From contig NZ_CP047080.1 of the NCBI RefSeq assembly GCF_030408595.1, positions 1,447,247-1,511,246 of the forward strand: 64,000 nucleotides of DNA, given 5' to 3'. This DNA is from Corynebacterium canis. Lineage in GTDB: Bacteria; Actinomycetota; Actinomycetes; Mycobacteriales; Mycobacteriaceae. The notes below the pieces were generated by a model. The model did no database searches, was not told the origin of the DNA, and saw only the letters and a program-made list of their open reading frames with translations. The translations under genes and the position numbers were made by a program. The number at the start of each line of letters is the position of its first letter. The stretch's first letter is position 1. Below, piece by piece: positions 16,940 to 31,145 of this stretch.

Positions 16940-18199
16940 ATGAATATTATCGATGAGCTCACGTGGCGTGGGCTGATTAACCAATCCACCGATCTCGACG
17001 CGCTGCGGGAAGCAACGGAGCAGCCCATCACCTTGTACTGCGGCTTCGACCCGACCGGGGCGTCGCTGCATGCCGGGCATTTGGTGCCGTTGATCATGCT
17101 GAAGCGGTTCCAGGACGCGGGCCACCGTACCATTACGTTGGCGGGCGGCGCGACGGGCATGATCGGCGATCCGCGCGACGTGGGCGAGCGCTCCATGCTG
17201 AGCCACGAAGAAATCGCACATAATGTCGAATCAATCCAAGGGCAGATTCGGCGTTTTATCGATTACTCCGACGGCCGCGCGATCATGGTCAATAACGCGG
17301 ACTGGATCGGCAGCATGAGCGTGATCGAATTTCTGCGCGACGTGGGCAAGAATTTCTCGCTGAACACCATGCTGGACCGGGACACGGTGAAGCGCCGGCT
17401 GGAAAGCGACGGCATTTCCTACACCGAGTTTTCCTATATGTTGCTACAGGCATTCGACTCCGTTCACCTGCAACGTGAGTACGATTGCGTGCTGCAGATC
17501 GGCGGCGGCGATCAGTGGGGCAATATCGTCTCCGGGGTGGACCTGAACCGCCGCATGGATCAGAAGCGCACCCACGCCCTGACCGTTCCGCTGGTTACGG
17601 ACGCGGAGGGGCAGAAGTTTGGCAAGTCTACCGGCGGCGGCAAGCTGTGGCTGGACCCCGAGCTAACCAGCCCGTACTCCTGGTACCAGTACTTTATTAA
17701 TGCAGGTGACTCGGTGGTTATCGATTACCTTCGGTGGTTCACCTTCCTCACGCAGGAGGAAATCGCCGAGTACGAGGTGGAGGTTGCGGAGCGTCCGCAT
17801 CAGCGCCAGGCCCAGCGCCGTCTCGCCCGCGAGCTCACCACGTTGGTGCATGGGGCGGAGGCGACGGAGGCCGTGGAGCTTGCCGCGCAGGCGTTGTTCG
17901 GCAAAGCGGAGCTCGCGGATCTCGACGCCGCGACGCTCGCCGGTGCGCTTTCCGAAACTACTGTCGCAGAAATCGCCCCCGAACAACCGTGCGGAATCAT
18001 CGACTTGGTGGTGGCCACGGGCTTGGCGGATTCCCGGGGCGCGGCCCGCCGTTCCATCAAGGAGGGCGGCATTTACGTGAACAATGTTCGCATTACCAGC
18101 GAGGAGTGGCAGCCGGCCGCCGCGGACCTGCTCCACGGGGAGTGGCTGGTGCTGCGGCGAGGTAAGAAAAACTTCGCCGGCGCGCTTATCCGCTCTTAA
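16940..18199 (+). CDS. tyrS: Tyrosine--tRNA ligase
   Basis: TyrS is the class I synthetase that charges tRNA-Tyr. The 419-residue product has the HIGH-type motif HAGH (44-47), the KMSKS-type motif KFGKS (226-230) and a C-terminal S4 RNA-binding domain (about residues 350-410; [16 protein letters not shown]). ATG 16940 is 7 nt after TAAGG; the in-frame ATG 16934 is too close to it. The gene is followed by a strong hairpin and then the rRNA operon. Confidence 0.97.
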   Translation: MNIIDELTWRGLINQSTDLDALREATEQPITLYCGFDPTGASLHAGHLVPLIMLKRFQDAGHRTITLAGGATGMIGDPRDVGERSMLSHEEIAHNVESIQGQIRRFIDYSDGRAIMVNNADWIGSMSVIEFLRDVGKNFSLNTMLDRDTVKRRLESDGISYTEFSYMLLQAFDSVHLQREYDCVLQIGGGDQWGNIVSGVDLNRRMDQKRTHALTVPLVTDAEGQKFGKSTGGGKLWLDPELTSPYSWYQYFINAGDSVVIDYLRWFTFLTQEEIAEYEVEVAERPHQRQAQRRLARELTTLVHGAEATEAVELAAQALFGKAELADLDAATLAGALSETTVAEIAPEQPCGIIDLVVATGLADSRGAARRSIKEGGIYVNNVRITSEEWQPAAADLLHGEWLVLRRGKKNFAGALIRS

Positions 18200-18213
18200 G
18201 GCGCTTATCGACG

Positions 18214-18256
18214 CCCCGCCTCCCACTGCGCGTTTTATCGCCACTGGGATGCGGGG
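18214..18256 (+). terminator. Hairpin terminator after tyrS
   Basis: CCCCGCCTCCCA (18214-18225) can pair with TGGGATGCGGGG (18245-18256) with one internal mismatch, giving a stable stem 15 bp after the tyrS stop. The following TTGTTGCGTTT is moderately T-rich. It separates tyrS from the rRNA promoter. Confidence 0.6.
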
Positions 18257-18300
18257 TTGTTGCGTTTCAGCGCTTAGAAAACATGGTTTTACCTGGGGAT

Positions 18301-18329
18301 TTGTCAAGCTTTAAGCTTGTGTGTAGATT
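18301..18329 (+). promoter_or_regulatory. rRNA operon promoter
   Basis: TTGTCA (18301-18306), a 17 bp spacer and TAGATT (18324-18329) lie about 310 bp upstream of the 16S gene. The spacing is ideal and no coding sequence intervenes, so this is the likely main rrn promoter. Confidence 0.6.
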
Positions 18330-18389
18330 TAATCGAGTCAGCTCAGCGGTCGCCCTAAGAGAAACAAGGGCGAGACGTTAGCTTGGCTG

Positions 18390-18637
18390 TGTTGTTTGAG
18401 AACTCGATAGTGTGTCATGTTTGTTTTGTTGTTGTTGGCTGGTTGTGGCTGTTTTGTTGTGGTTGGTTTGGTTGCTGGCGGGGTTTGTGCTTCGTGAGCT
18501 GGCTTTGGGCTGGTCGCAGTGGGATGGTTGGGATTGGTTTTTCAACTGTTTTGTTTTTGTTTTTTTGGACAACTGATTGTTTTGTTGGTTGTTTGTTTTT
18601 TTGTTGGGGTTTGGCTTTTCATAGGGCTGATTTTGTT
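18390..18637 (+). other. rRNA leader with antitermination-like motif
   Basis: The transcribed leader contains GTTTGAGAACTCGATAGTG (from 18394), the conserved actinobacterial rrn leader element associated with antitermination. A related element (GGAACTGTATAGTGGACGCG) recurs before 23S. A 21 bp T/G-rich string at 18545-18565 is repeated exactly in the 16S-23S spacer at 20255-20275. The region is strongly T/G-biased and contains no gene. Confidence 0.6.
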
Positions 18638-23621
<4,984 letters not shown>

Positions 23622-23681
23622 CCACGCGTCCACTACACAGTATCCACCACCAACACCACCCCAAAAACCAAACAAAAAAAC

Positions 23682-23801
23682 TTGTCGGTGGCAACAGCGG
23701 CGGGGAAACGCCCGGACCCATCCCGAACCCGGAAGCTAAGCCCACCAGCGCCAATGGTACTGCACACGGCAGTGTGTGGGAGAGTAGGACACCGCCGACA
23801 C
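23682..23801 (+). rRNA. rrf: 5S ribosomal RNA
   Basis: The ~120 nt gene has the canonical core CCCGAACCCGGAAGCTAAG and GGTACTGC. Its 5' TGTCGGTGG pairs with 3' CCGCCGACA to form helix I. It lies 60 nt after 23S in the same transcript. Confidence 0.95.
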
Positions 23802-23817
23802 CCAAAACCAAACACAA

Positions 23818-23848
23818 ACGGCCCGGACACACCAACCGGGCCGTTTTT
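23818..23848 (+). terminator. rRNA operon terminator
   Basis: ACGGCCCGG (23818-23826) and CCGGGCCGT (23836-23844) form a 9 bp perfect GC-rich stem with a 9 nt loop, followed by a run of T, 16 bp after 5S. This is a classical intrinsic terminator. Confidence 0.92.
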
Positions 23849-23879
23849 CACGTCTACACCCACCAAAGCAACACAAACA

Positions 23880-24800
23880 CAAAAACACAACAGGAATCAG
23901 GGCGCGGTAGGGGGCCGCACCCACGCAAACCCGACACACCAACCACCGCGCCGCGTCGCTTCCCCAAAACTCAAAAAACGACACGTCACATCCGCCTCAG
24001 GCAGATCCGACACACCGCTTCTCAATCGGCGGCATTTCCCCAGGTCGCCAAAACGCCCATGGCAGATCTGCCTCAGGCAGATCCACACCCCCACCCCGCA
24101 AACATTATTTCCCCAGGTCGCCGCAGCTTGTCGCCGCCGCAATCTCGCCCACACGCACCCCGCCCAGGCAGATTCAACACGGAGGTCGCCGAATGGCAGC
24201 ACGTCCCCAAGATTCACCCCAAGATTCAGACAAGGCGTGTCATATTTGCCTGTGTCATATTTGCCTGGACAGCCCCAACGATCGCCCGCAGTTCGTCAAT
24301 CTACGCATGAGCCCTAGCGCATCAAACAGGTGACGTGCCGCCGCCGGGTTTGGATCGCACACCACCTTTGGACCGGCCGCATACGCCCCGATCACCAGAT
24401 CAACAGCCTAGGAACGATGATCGTACGTGATTCAACAGGCCGCCATAACCCTTGCCGAGGCAGATCCGACACACCGCTTCCGCAGGTCGCCGAGGCTTGT
24501 CGGCGTCTCGACCTCGCCTGCGCACATCTCGCCCAGGCAGATCCGACACGCAGGCTGAGAAACGGCGGCATTTCCCCAAAAATGCAGAAGCGGCCCGTCA
24601 CATCTGCCTGAGCAGACTCAGTGATCGGACAACAGTCGGTACCTGCCGCACCACAACCCGTGTTGGCAAGCCCTGATGCCGCCGCCAAGTGCGGATCGCA
24701 CACCACCCTGCGGCCGGCCGCACCCACCCCGATCAACAGTCCAACGGGCCACCAAAAGCCCTTGCCCAGGCAGACTCGACATACCAGCCACCGAACCACA
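23880..24800. repeat. Non-coding cluster of short direct and inverted repeats after the rRNA operon
   Basis: I see no gene in this ~0.9 kb. A 16-mer with consensus CAGGCAGATCCGACAC recurs at about 23998, 24074, 24165, 24457, 24534 and 24768, and in inverted form near 23985, 24237, 24252 and 24597. A perfect palindromic arrangement GATCTGCC-TCA-GGCAGATC lies at 24065-24083. Two adjacent perfect tandem duplications (12 bp at 24205-24228, 15 bp at 24237-24266) indicate slippage. A companion segment with CGGCGGCATTTCCCC and CAGGTCGCC recurs between copies. A longer block is also duplicated imperfectly (24338-24480 and 24677-24790, containing GGATCGCACACCACC). This looks like decayed intergenic repeats, not CRISPR. 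Confidence 0.7.
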
Positions 24801-24872
24801 ACCCGCCCTAAACCACGAATTCCAGTAGACTTTCCTTAAGTTTGCTCATTTCAAGACCTCTAGGAGTTTTGG

Positions 24873-25256
24873 ATGGCCGTGTTTCAGCCTTCAAGCGTAA
24901 TACTGTATGTAGCGGATGTGGATTCTAGTATTGCTTTTTACCGCGCTGCTCTCGCCAAAGAACCCGTCGAGATTTTCGAAGATTTCGCGTTGTTTTCCCT
25001 CAACGACCAACTAACCTTAGGTCTCCAAACTCGTTCGGAGATTGACCCACCGGCTGTCGGCGCGCCCGGCAGCGTCGAGCTTTCTATGAGTTACGCCACT
25101 GCGCAGGAGGTTGATCAGCTGTTTCGCGAGTGGTCGGAGCTTGGGTTTGCGATAGTCCTTGAGCCTACGACCTTGGAGTTTGGTTATACTTTCGTTGCGG
25201 CTGATCCTGATGGCCACAGGCTTCGCGTGTGTGCTACGGATACGTCTGGGTTGTGA
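24873..25256 (+). CDS. VOC-superfamily (glyoxalase/bleomycin resistance-like) protein
   Basis: The 127-residue protein has the beta-alpha-beta-beta-beta pattern of the vicinal-oxygen-chelate fold: VILYVADVDSSIAFYRAAL at the start and TFVAADPDGHRLRVCA at the end (the DPDGH motif). AGGAG at 24862-24866 supports ATG 24873. Members bind metals or small molecules such as drugs or methylglyoxal adducts. The substrate cannot be inferred. It stands alone between the repeat region and the next gene. Confidence 0.85.
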   Translation: MAVFQPSSVILYVADVDSSIAFYRAALAKEPVEIFEDFALFSLNDQLTLGLQTRSEIDPPAVGAPGSVELSMSYATAQEVDQLFREWSELGFAIVLEPTTLEFGYTFVAADPDGHRLRVCATDTSGL

Positions 25257-25401
25257 TTCTCCGGCGGTGTTTTGCTTTTTCTTCGAGTCACACATTGTGC
25301 TCAATACGGGGTAGTATTGAGTGACTTTATAGGTTGCGCTCCCTCGGTGTTTGTTGCTGCGGGTGTTGTTTATTTTCGGTATGGAAGGCTCCCTGGCACG
25401 A

Positions 25402-26400
25402 ATGTCTGATAATTTCTCCCGCTCGGATCGCTCGGATCGTTCTGGTAGTTCGCGGAACTATCGAGGCTCAGGCGGCGGCTATCGCGGTGACCGTTCCAGG
25501 AATGAGCGCGATGATTATCGACGTCGCGACGATCGCCGCAGCGGGGGTTACCGCAGCGATGGCGGTGATCGCCGTGACGGCCAGCCTCGTCGTTATCGGG
25601 ATGATGCCCGCCGCGATGACCGCCGCGATGATCGCCGTCATTCGCAGCGGGCGGGTGCGGGCCGTAAGGATGGTCAGTTCCGTGGCCCGCAGCGTCCGGG
25701 TTTCCGCGAGGAGCGGATTCAGAAGCGCCAGCAGGAGCCGACATTGCCGGATGATGTGACGGCGCGGGATCTTGATCCTAGTATTTTGCAGGATTTGAAG
25801 AGTTTGGCTCGCGATAATGCGGATATGGTGGGCCGCCATATGGTGATGGCTGCGGTGTTGATGGAGGAGGATCCGCAGTTGGCGCTTGCTCATGCGCGTG
25901 CTGCGAAGGATCGGGCGGGGCGCGTCGCGGTGGTTCGTGAGACTTGTGGCATTGCGGCTTATCATGCGGGCGAGTGGAAGGAGGCGCTGGCGGAGTTGCG
26001 TGCGGCGCGCCGGATGAGTGGTGGCCCGGGTTTGTTGGCTGTGATGGCGGATTGTGAGCGGGGTTTGGGCCGCCCTGAGAAGGCGCTTGAGTTTATTCGC
26101 ACTGAGGATGCTGCCGGTCTTGATGAGGCTGGCCGTGTGGAGCTCGCGATTGTCGCCGCTGGCGCTCGCCAGGATTTGGGCCATCATGATGCTGCGGTGG
26201 CGGAGTTGCAGCGTGTGTTGTTTGAGCCGACGCGGAAGGGGATGACGGCGTCTCGGTTGTTTTATGCGTATGCGGATGCGTTGGTTGCGGCGGGTCGCCC
26301 GGCGGACGCAAAGGTGTGGTTTGGCCATGCTAAGAATGCGGATGAAGAGGGTTTTTTGGACGCCCAGGAGCGCATTGCGGAGCTCGAAAAATTGGGTTAA
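25402..26400 (+). CDS. R/D-rich, TPR-like protein of unknown function
   Basis: The 332-residue product (from ATG 25402; in-frame ATG 25381 is an alternative) has two parts. Residues 1 to ~110 are low-complexity and very rich in Arg, Asp, Gly and Ser (for example YRRRDDRRSGGYRSDGGDRR), likely disordered and charged. The remaining ~220 residues are helical with TPR-like pairs (LALAHARAAKDRAGRVAVVR, EALAELRAARRMSG, AADAKVWFGHAKNADEEGFL). A similar gene usually precedes the HAD phosphatase and tlyA in corynebacteria. The charged tail could bind RNA or ribosomes, but that is inference. The function is unknown. Confidence 0.75.
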   Translation: MSDNFSRSDRSDRSGSSRNYRGSGGGYRGDRSRNERDDYRRRDDRRSGGYRSDGGDRRDGQPRRYRDDARRDDRRDDRRHSQRAGAGRKDGQFRGPQRPGFREERIQKRQQEPTLPDDVTARDLDPSILQDLKSLARDNADMVGRHMVMAAVLMEEDPQLALAHARAAKDRAGRVAVVRETCGIAAYHAGEWKEALAELRAARRMSGGPGLLAVMADCERGLGRPEKALEFIRTEDAAGLDEAGRVELAIVAAGARQDLGHHDAAVAELQRVLFEPTRKGMTASRLFYAYADALVAAGRPADAKVWFGHAKNADEEGFLDAQERIAELEKLG

Positions 26401-26438
26401 CGCTGTGCGTTTCGGCCGCTCCACTAAACTGTGGAGTT

Positions 26439-27434
26439 ATGACTGTTGCGAGTGATTACGATTGCCTCCTGCTGGATCTTGATGGAACCGTTTGGGAGGG
26501 CGGTCGCCCCATTCCCGGCGCAGTTGAGGGTGTGTTGGCCACCAAGCTGCCGTTGTTTTACATCACAAATAATGCTTCGAAAGCCCCGTCGGTAGTTGCG
26601 CAACAGCTTTCGGGTATTGGGTTGGCCACGCAGCCGTCGCAGGTGTTCACTTCCGCCCAGGCGGCCATTGAGATGGCCGCGGAGAATATTCCGGCGGGTT
26701 CCAAGTTGTTGATTTTGGGCACGCCGTCGTTCCAGCAGCTCGCGCTGGAGGCGGGTTTCCAGGTGGTGCATTCGGCGGATGATCAGCCGGTGGCGGTGTT
26801 GCAGGGCCATAATCCGGAGACGGGTTGGGCGCAGCTTTCGGAGGCGTCGATGGCGATTCATGCCGGTGCGCAGTATTATGCGAGCAACCTGGATTCCACC
26901 TTGCCTCAGGAGCGCGGACTGGCCGTGGGGAATGGTTCGATGGTTGCGGCGGTGGTGAATGCTACTGGCGTGACCCCGGAGTCGGCGGGTAAGCCGAAGT
27001 CGATGATGTTTCATTCCGCCGCGGCGCGGGCGGGCGCGCAGCGTCCGTTGGCGGTTGGGGATCGGCTGGATACGGATATTGCTGGCGCCGTTGCCGCGGG
27101 TATGGACGCGTTTCAGGTGCTCACCGGCGTGAGCGGGCATTATGCCGTGTTGAACGCCCCGGTGACGCAGCGCGCGACGTATCTTGCGGAGACGATGTTG
27201 GATTTATTGCAGCCGGCTGATTCGTTGGCGCCGAGCGCGCAGGGTGGTTTCGTGGCGGAGTTGGCCGCCGATGGGGTGTTGCATGTGCGCGGCGGTAATG
27301 CCCAATCCACGCCGATGCAGGCGCTTCGGACGGCGGTTGCGGAGGTGTGGGCGCGCGGCACGCAGGAGGGTTTGGTCAGCGAGGTGCGCCCCGATGGGGA
27401 GCATGCGCGGCGTGTATTGGAGGCGTGGTGGTAG
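26439..27434 (+). CDS. HAD-IIA family phosphatase (NagD/phosphoglycolate phosphatase-like)
   Basis: The 331-residue protein has the HAD motif I LLLDLDGTVWEGG, motif II in FYITNNASKAP and motif IV GDRLDTDIAGAVAAG. The C2-type cap between them places it in the HAD-IIA group (NagD, 4-nitrophenylphosphatase, phosphoglycolate phosphatase). A C-terminal extension of ~75 residues beyond the HAD core is seen. TAAACT (26425-26430) lies 8 nt before the ATG, implying leaderless transcription. The physiological substrate is unknown. It begins a run of closely spaced genes leading to tlyA and nadK. Confidence 0.87.
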   Translation: MTVASDYDCLLLDLDGTVWEGGRPIPGAVEGVLATKLPLFYITNNASKAPSVVAQQLSGIGLATQPSQVFTSAQAAIEMAAENIPAGSKLLILGTPSFQQLALEAGFQVVHSADDQPVAVLQGHNPETGWAQLSEASMAIHAGAQYYASNLDSTLPQERGLAVGNGSMVAAVVNATGVTPESAGKPKSMMFHSAAARAGAQRPLAVGDRLDTDIAGAVAAGMDAFQVLTGVSGHYAVLNAPVTQRATYLAETMLDLLQPADSLAPSAQGGFVAELAADGVLHVRGGNAQSTPMQALRTAVAEVWARGTQEGLVSEVRPDGEHARRVLEAWW

Positions 27435-27589
27435 CGCCGAAGCCGCGGGATCCGCGGCAGCCGGAGGTGTCCCCGGATCAGGTGCGCCGCCAGGTTGCGG
27501 AGGTGCTTGGCCAGCCTGCGGAGTCGTTGCAGGCTGAGGCGCAGTTGTTGGCCCGGGCGCATGATATTGTGCAGAACGCGCTGAAATAA
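27428..27589 (+). CDS. Small conserved hypothetical protein
   Basis: This 53-residue protein (VAPKPRDPRQPEVSPDQVRR at the start) is read from GTG 27428 (or GTG 27425), 4 nt after GGAGG, overlapping the end of the HAD gene. The second half is a single amphipathic helix ending AHDIVQNAL. A small gene at this place, between the HAD phosphatase and tlyA, is expected in corynebacteria, and the frame fills the gap exactly. The function is unknown. Confidence 0.65.
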   Translation: MVAPKPRDPRQPEVSPDQVRRQVAEVLGQPAESLQAEAQLLARAHDIVQNALK

Positions 27590-27598
27590 GGAGTTTTG

Positions 27599-28420
27599 AT
27601 GGTAGCGCGCAGGCGCCTTGACGCTGAATTGGTGCGTCGAAAGATTGCTCGATCAAGGGAACATGCGGTGGAATTGATTCGGGCTGGGCGGGTGGAGGTT
27701 GCCGGGCTGCGCGCCGCGAAACCGGCGACGGTTGTTGACCCTGAGGTGTCCATCCGTGTCGCCGCCGCCAGTGACGCCGATTGGGCTTCCCGCGGGGCCC
27801 ATAAGCTTCTCGGCGCGCTTGCCGCATTCGAACCTTTGGGCGTCAGCGTCAAGGGCAAAAAGGTGCTCGATGCGGGCGCCTCTACCGGCGGCTTTACCGA
27901 CGTGTTATTGCGTTTCGACGCCCGGCAGGTCGTCGCCGTGGACGTAGGTTACGGTCAGCTCATCTGGCGCTTGCAAAACGATGATCGGGTTCGTGTGGTG
28001 GACCGTACCAATGTGCGCTCGTTGACCCTGGAGCACACGGATGGGCCGTGCGACATGATGGTGGGGGATTTGTCGTTTATTTCGCTGCGCTTGGTGCTGC
28101 CCGCGATTGTCGAATGTATGTCAGAGGGCGCCGTGCTCCTTCCGATGGTAAAACCCCAGTTCGAAGTGGGGAAGGATCGCCTGGGTGCCGGCGGGGTGGT
28201 GCGGAGCCCACAATTGCGTGCGGAAGTCACGCGCGAAGTCGCGGAATTTGCCGCGACGCTGGGGTTAAGTTGTAACGGAGTGGTTGCTTCGCCGCTGCCC
28301 GGTCCGAGTGGCAATGTGGAGTATTTTCTGATGCTGATCAAAGATGGTGGCGCCTCGGCGCCGACCGCTCAGGAACTTGACCGGATGATCGAAACTGCCG
28401 TAAAGGAAGGCCCGCAATGA
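27599..28420 (+). CDS. tlyA: TlyA-family rRNA 2'-O-methyltransferase
   Basis: TlyA methylates ribose in 16S and 23S rRNA, and its loss gives capreomycin resistance in mycobacteria. The 273-residue product has an N-terminal S4 domain (LVRRKIARSREHAVELIRAG), then a Rossmann methyltransferase domain with KVLDAGASTGGFTDVLL (SAM site) and MVKPQFEVG. AAGGAG 5 nt before ATG 27599 fixes the start. The stop overlaps nadK (ATGA). The gene order tlyA-nadK-recN matches mycobacteria. Confidence 0.92.
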   Translation: MVARRRLDAELVRRKIARSREHAVELIRAGRVEVAGLRAAKPATVVDPEVSIRVAAASDADWASRGAHKLLGALAAFEPLGVSVKGKKVLDAGASTGGFTDVLLRFDARQVVAVDVGYGQLIWRLQNDDRVRVVDRTNVRSLTLEHTDGPCDMMVGDLSFISLRLVLPAIVECMSEGAVLLPMVKPQFEVGKDRLGAGGVVRSPQLRAEVTREVAEFAATLGLSCNGVVASPLPGPSGNVEYFLMLIKDGGASAPTAQELDRMIETAVKEGPQ

Positions 28421-29322
28421 GTCCTCGTGAGGTGTTGCTCGTTCCCCATACTGGCCGCCGCACCAATGTGGAATCCGCCGCCCGCGCGGCAGAGCTTTTG
28501 GATGCCGCGGGCATTGTGGTGCGCGTGCTGGTGTACCGGGATGCCAGTTCGGTGGCGGAGCATCCGGTGCTTGGCCGCTTTGATCTGTACCGCCACTCCT
28601 ATGAGGCCGCCTTGGGGGTGGAATTGGTGCTGGTGCTGGGCGGTGACGGGACGTTTCTGCGTGCCGCCGATATCGCGCACAGCGTTGATGTGCCGGTGCT
28701 GGGCATCAACCTTGGCCATATCGGCTTCCTGGCGGAGTGGGAAAAGGACTCGTTGGATGAGGCGATCCAACGCGTGATCGATTGCGATTATCGCGTTGAG
28801 GATCGCATGACCGTCGAGGTCCGGGTGACCAATAATGAGAAGAAGTGCTTGGGCACCGGCTGGGCGCTCAACGAGGTAAGCATTGAAAACCAGGATCGCA
28901 GCGGCGTGTTGGATGTGTTATTGGAGGTGGATGCCCGCCCGGTGAGCACCTATGGTTGCGACGGCGTGTTGATCTCCACCCCGACGGGTTCCACCGCCTA
29001 TGCGTTCTCCGCGGGCGGCCCGGTGCTGTGGCCGGAGCTCGATGCGATCTTGGTGGTGCCCAATAATGCGCACGCATTGTTCGCCCGTCCGCTGGTGGTG
29101 AGCCCGCATTCCACGGTGGCGGTGGAATCCACGATGCGTTCCAATCCGGCGGAGGTGGTGATGGACGGGTTCCGTAAATTGCCCATGCCGCCGGGTTCCC
29201 GGGTCGAGGTGGTGCGCGGGGTGCGCCCAGTGCGTTGGGTGCGGCTGGATGATGTCACGTTCACGGATCGGTTGGTCACCAAGTTCCGGCTTCCGGTGGA
29301 GGGTTGGCGCGGCCCGGATTAG
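28417..29322 (+). CDS. nadK: NAD kinase
   Basis: NadK phosphorylates NAD to NADP. The 301-residue product has the family motif GGDGT (75-79), followed by NLGHIGFLAEW, and STPTGSTAYAFSAGGP, the NAD-binding conserved region. The start overlaps the tlyA stop by 4 bp, so the two are coupled. It is a typical actinobacterial length. Confidence 0.96.
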   Translation: MSPREVLLVPHTGRRTNVESAARAAELLDAAGIVVRVLVYRDASSVAEHPVLGRFDLYRHSYEAALGVELVLVLGGDGTFLRAADIAHSVDVPVLGINLGHIGFLAEWEKDSLDEAIQRVIDCDYRVEDRMTVEVRVTNNEKKCLGTGWALNEVSIENQDRSGVLDVLLEVDARPVSTYGCDGVLISTPTGSTAYAFSAGGPVLWPELDAILVVPNNAHALFARPLVVSPHSTVAVESTMRSNPAEVVMDGFRKLPMPPGSRVEVVRGVRPVRWVRLDDVTFTDRLVTKFRLPVEGWRGPD

Positions 29323-29379
29323 GCCGCCACGCGCCTCACCAGTACGTTTGTTTGCCTATCTGAGGGGTACAGTATTGCT

Positions 29380-31098
29380 ATGCTCGCGGAAATCACCATC
29401 GAAAACCTTGGCGTCATTCCTGCTGTTACCACCGAATTGCACCCCGGGCTGACGGTGCTCACCGGTGAAACCGGCGCCGGAAAAACCATGGTGGTTTCGG
29501 GTCTGCGCTTGTTGTGCGGCGGGCGTGCCGATGCCTCCCGGGTGCGCGCCGGCGCCAACCAGGCCGTGGTGGAGGGGCGATTCGTGGTGGATTCGCTGCC
29601 CGTCGAATCCCAGGCGGTGGCGCGGGAAGTGGTCGCCGCCGCCGGTGGGGCCGCGGACGAAAACGGGGAGTTTATCGCCTCCCGCGTGGTCAATGCTTCT
29701 GGACGCTCGCGGGCGCACCTCGGGGGCCGTTCCGTACCGGCGGCCACGCTGCAGGAATTCAGCGTGGAGCTGTTAGCCATTCACGGGCAAAACGATCAGC
29801 TGCGGCTGCTGTCGCCGGAGCGGCAGCTCGCCGCGCTCGACCGCCTAGATCCCACGATTGCCGGGCTGGTGGATGCCTATCGCGAGCATTATCGCCAGTG
29901 GCGCGCCCTTGCCAAAGACCTGCAGGAACGCAGCACCAAGCGGCGGGAGCTGGCGCAGGAGGTGGATCGCCTGCAATTCGCAATCGGGGAAATCGATGCG
30001 GTGCATCCGCAACCCGGCGAGGACGCCGAGCTGGTGGCGGCGGTCCGGAGGCTGCAGGACGTCGATACGCTGCGGGAAGCGGCGGCAACGGCGTTGGGGG
30101 CCATCGACGGGGATATGGAGGCGCTGGTCGATGAGCCCGTGGCCTCGGATTTATTGGGGCAGGCGCAGGCGGCGTTGGCGGATAGCGAGGACCCGACGCT
30201 GCGGGAATTGGGGGAGCGATTGGCGGAGCTGACCTCGGCGTTGGGCGATATTTCCGCGGAGCTTGGGCACTTTCTATCCGAACTCCCGGTCGACGCGGAG
30301 GCGTTGGAAAGTATGTTGCAACGCCAGCAGCAATTAAAACAACTCACTAGGAAATACGCGCCGGATATTGATGGCGTGCTGGCGTGGCGGGAAAAAGCGC
30401 ATCGAAAGCTGGAGTCTATAGATATTTCCAGCGATGCGTTGGCGCGCTTACAGCAACAGGTCGCGGCCGCGGAAAAGAAAATGCTTGCTGCCGCCACAAA
30501 GCTCACCAAGGCGAGAACACACGCAGCCAAAGAATTAAGCAAGCGGGTCACAGAGGAACTTCATGGTCTTGCCATGCCAAAAACAAGTTTCGTGGCTGAA
30601 TTGCGCCCAATTAAACCGGGGAAAGACGGCGCGGACGAAGTGGAATTCTTGCTCGCGCCCACCGCCGATGCAATTCCGCGGCCACTGGCAACCTCGGCAA
30701 GCGGCGGCGAATTATCGCGCGTGATGTTGGCGCTGGAGGTGATTCTCGCCGCCGGAAACACGGGCACCACCTTGGTGTTCGATGAGGTGGACGCCGGGGT
30801 TGGCGGCCGCGCTGCGGTAGAGATTGGGCGTCGATTAGCACGCTTGTCCCGGCACAATCAGGTGCTGGTGGTAACGCACTTACCGCAGGTAGCGGCGTTT
30901 GCGGACGCCCACCTGCACGTATCCAAACATGTGGGCGACGCCAGCGTAACCTCCGGCCTGGACCACCTCAGCGGCGAACGGCGCGTCACCGAATTGGCAC
31001 GCATGTTGGCGGGCCTGGAGGACACGGACACGGGGCGCGCGCACGCGGCGGAGTTATTGGAAATGGCTAAAACGGAACGTAAGAGCTTCTCAGTCTAG
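29380..31098 (+). CDS. recN: DNA repair protein RecN
   Basis: RecN is an SMC-like ATPase that acts on double-strand breaks. The 572-residue product has Walker A GETGAGKT (29-36), a long central coiled coil (about residues 155-380), the ABC signature LATSASGGELSRVML and Walker B TTLVFDEVDAGVGG. TACAGT (29368-29373) lies 6 nt before the ATG, so it is probably leaderless with its own promoter in the 57 bp gap after nadK. No strong SOS box was noticed. Confidence 0.96.
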   Translation: MLAEITIENLGVIPAVTTELHPGLTVLTGETGAGKTMVVSGLRLLCGGRADASRVRAGANQAVVEGRFVVDSLPVESQAVAREVVAAAGGAADENGEFIASRVVNASGRSRAHLGGRSVPAATLQEFSVELLAIHGQNDQLRLLSPERQLAALDRLDPTIAGLVDAYREHYRQWRALAKDLQERSTKRRELAQEVDRLQFAIGEIDAVHPQPGEDAELVAAVRRLQDVDTLREAAATALGAIDGDMEALVDEPVASDLLGQAQAALADSEDPTLRELGERLAELTSALGDISAELGHFLSELPVDAEALESMLQRQQQLKQLTRKYAPDIDGVLAWREKAHRKLESIDISSDALARLQQQVAAAEKKMLAAATKLTKARTHAAKELSKRVTEELHGLAMPKTSFVAELRPIKPGKDGADEVEFLLAPTADAIPRPLATSASGGELSRVMLALEVILAAGNTGTTLVFDEVDAGVGGRAAVEIGRRLARLSRHNQVLVVTHLPQVAAFADAHLHVSKHVGDASVTSGLDHLSGERRVTELARMLAGLEDTDTGRAHAAELLEMAKTERKSFSV

Positions 31099-31145
31099 GG
31101 CGCGCCTCCACCCTTACTTGAGGGTTGCGCTGCACAATAAGCTGC

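Noticed and set aside
23682..24611. Several open frames of 80-210 codons between 5S and the VOC gene
   Set aside because: They overlap 5S, the terminator and the short repeats. The predicted proteins are low-complexity Pro/Arg/Thr strings with no domain.
23998..24783. Possible CRISPR array from the recurring CAGGCAGATCC unit
   Set aside because: Copies occur in both orientations with irregular spacing and variable sequence, and no cas genes are nearby.
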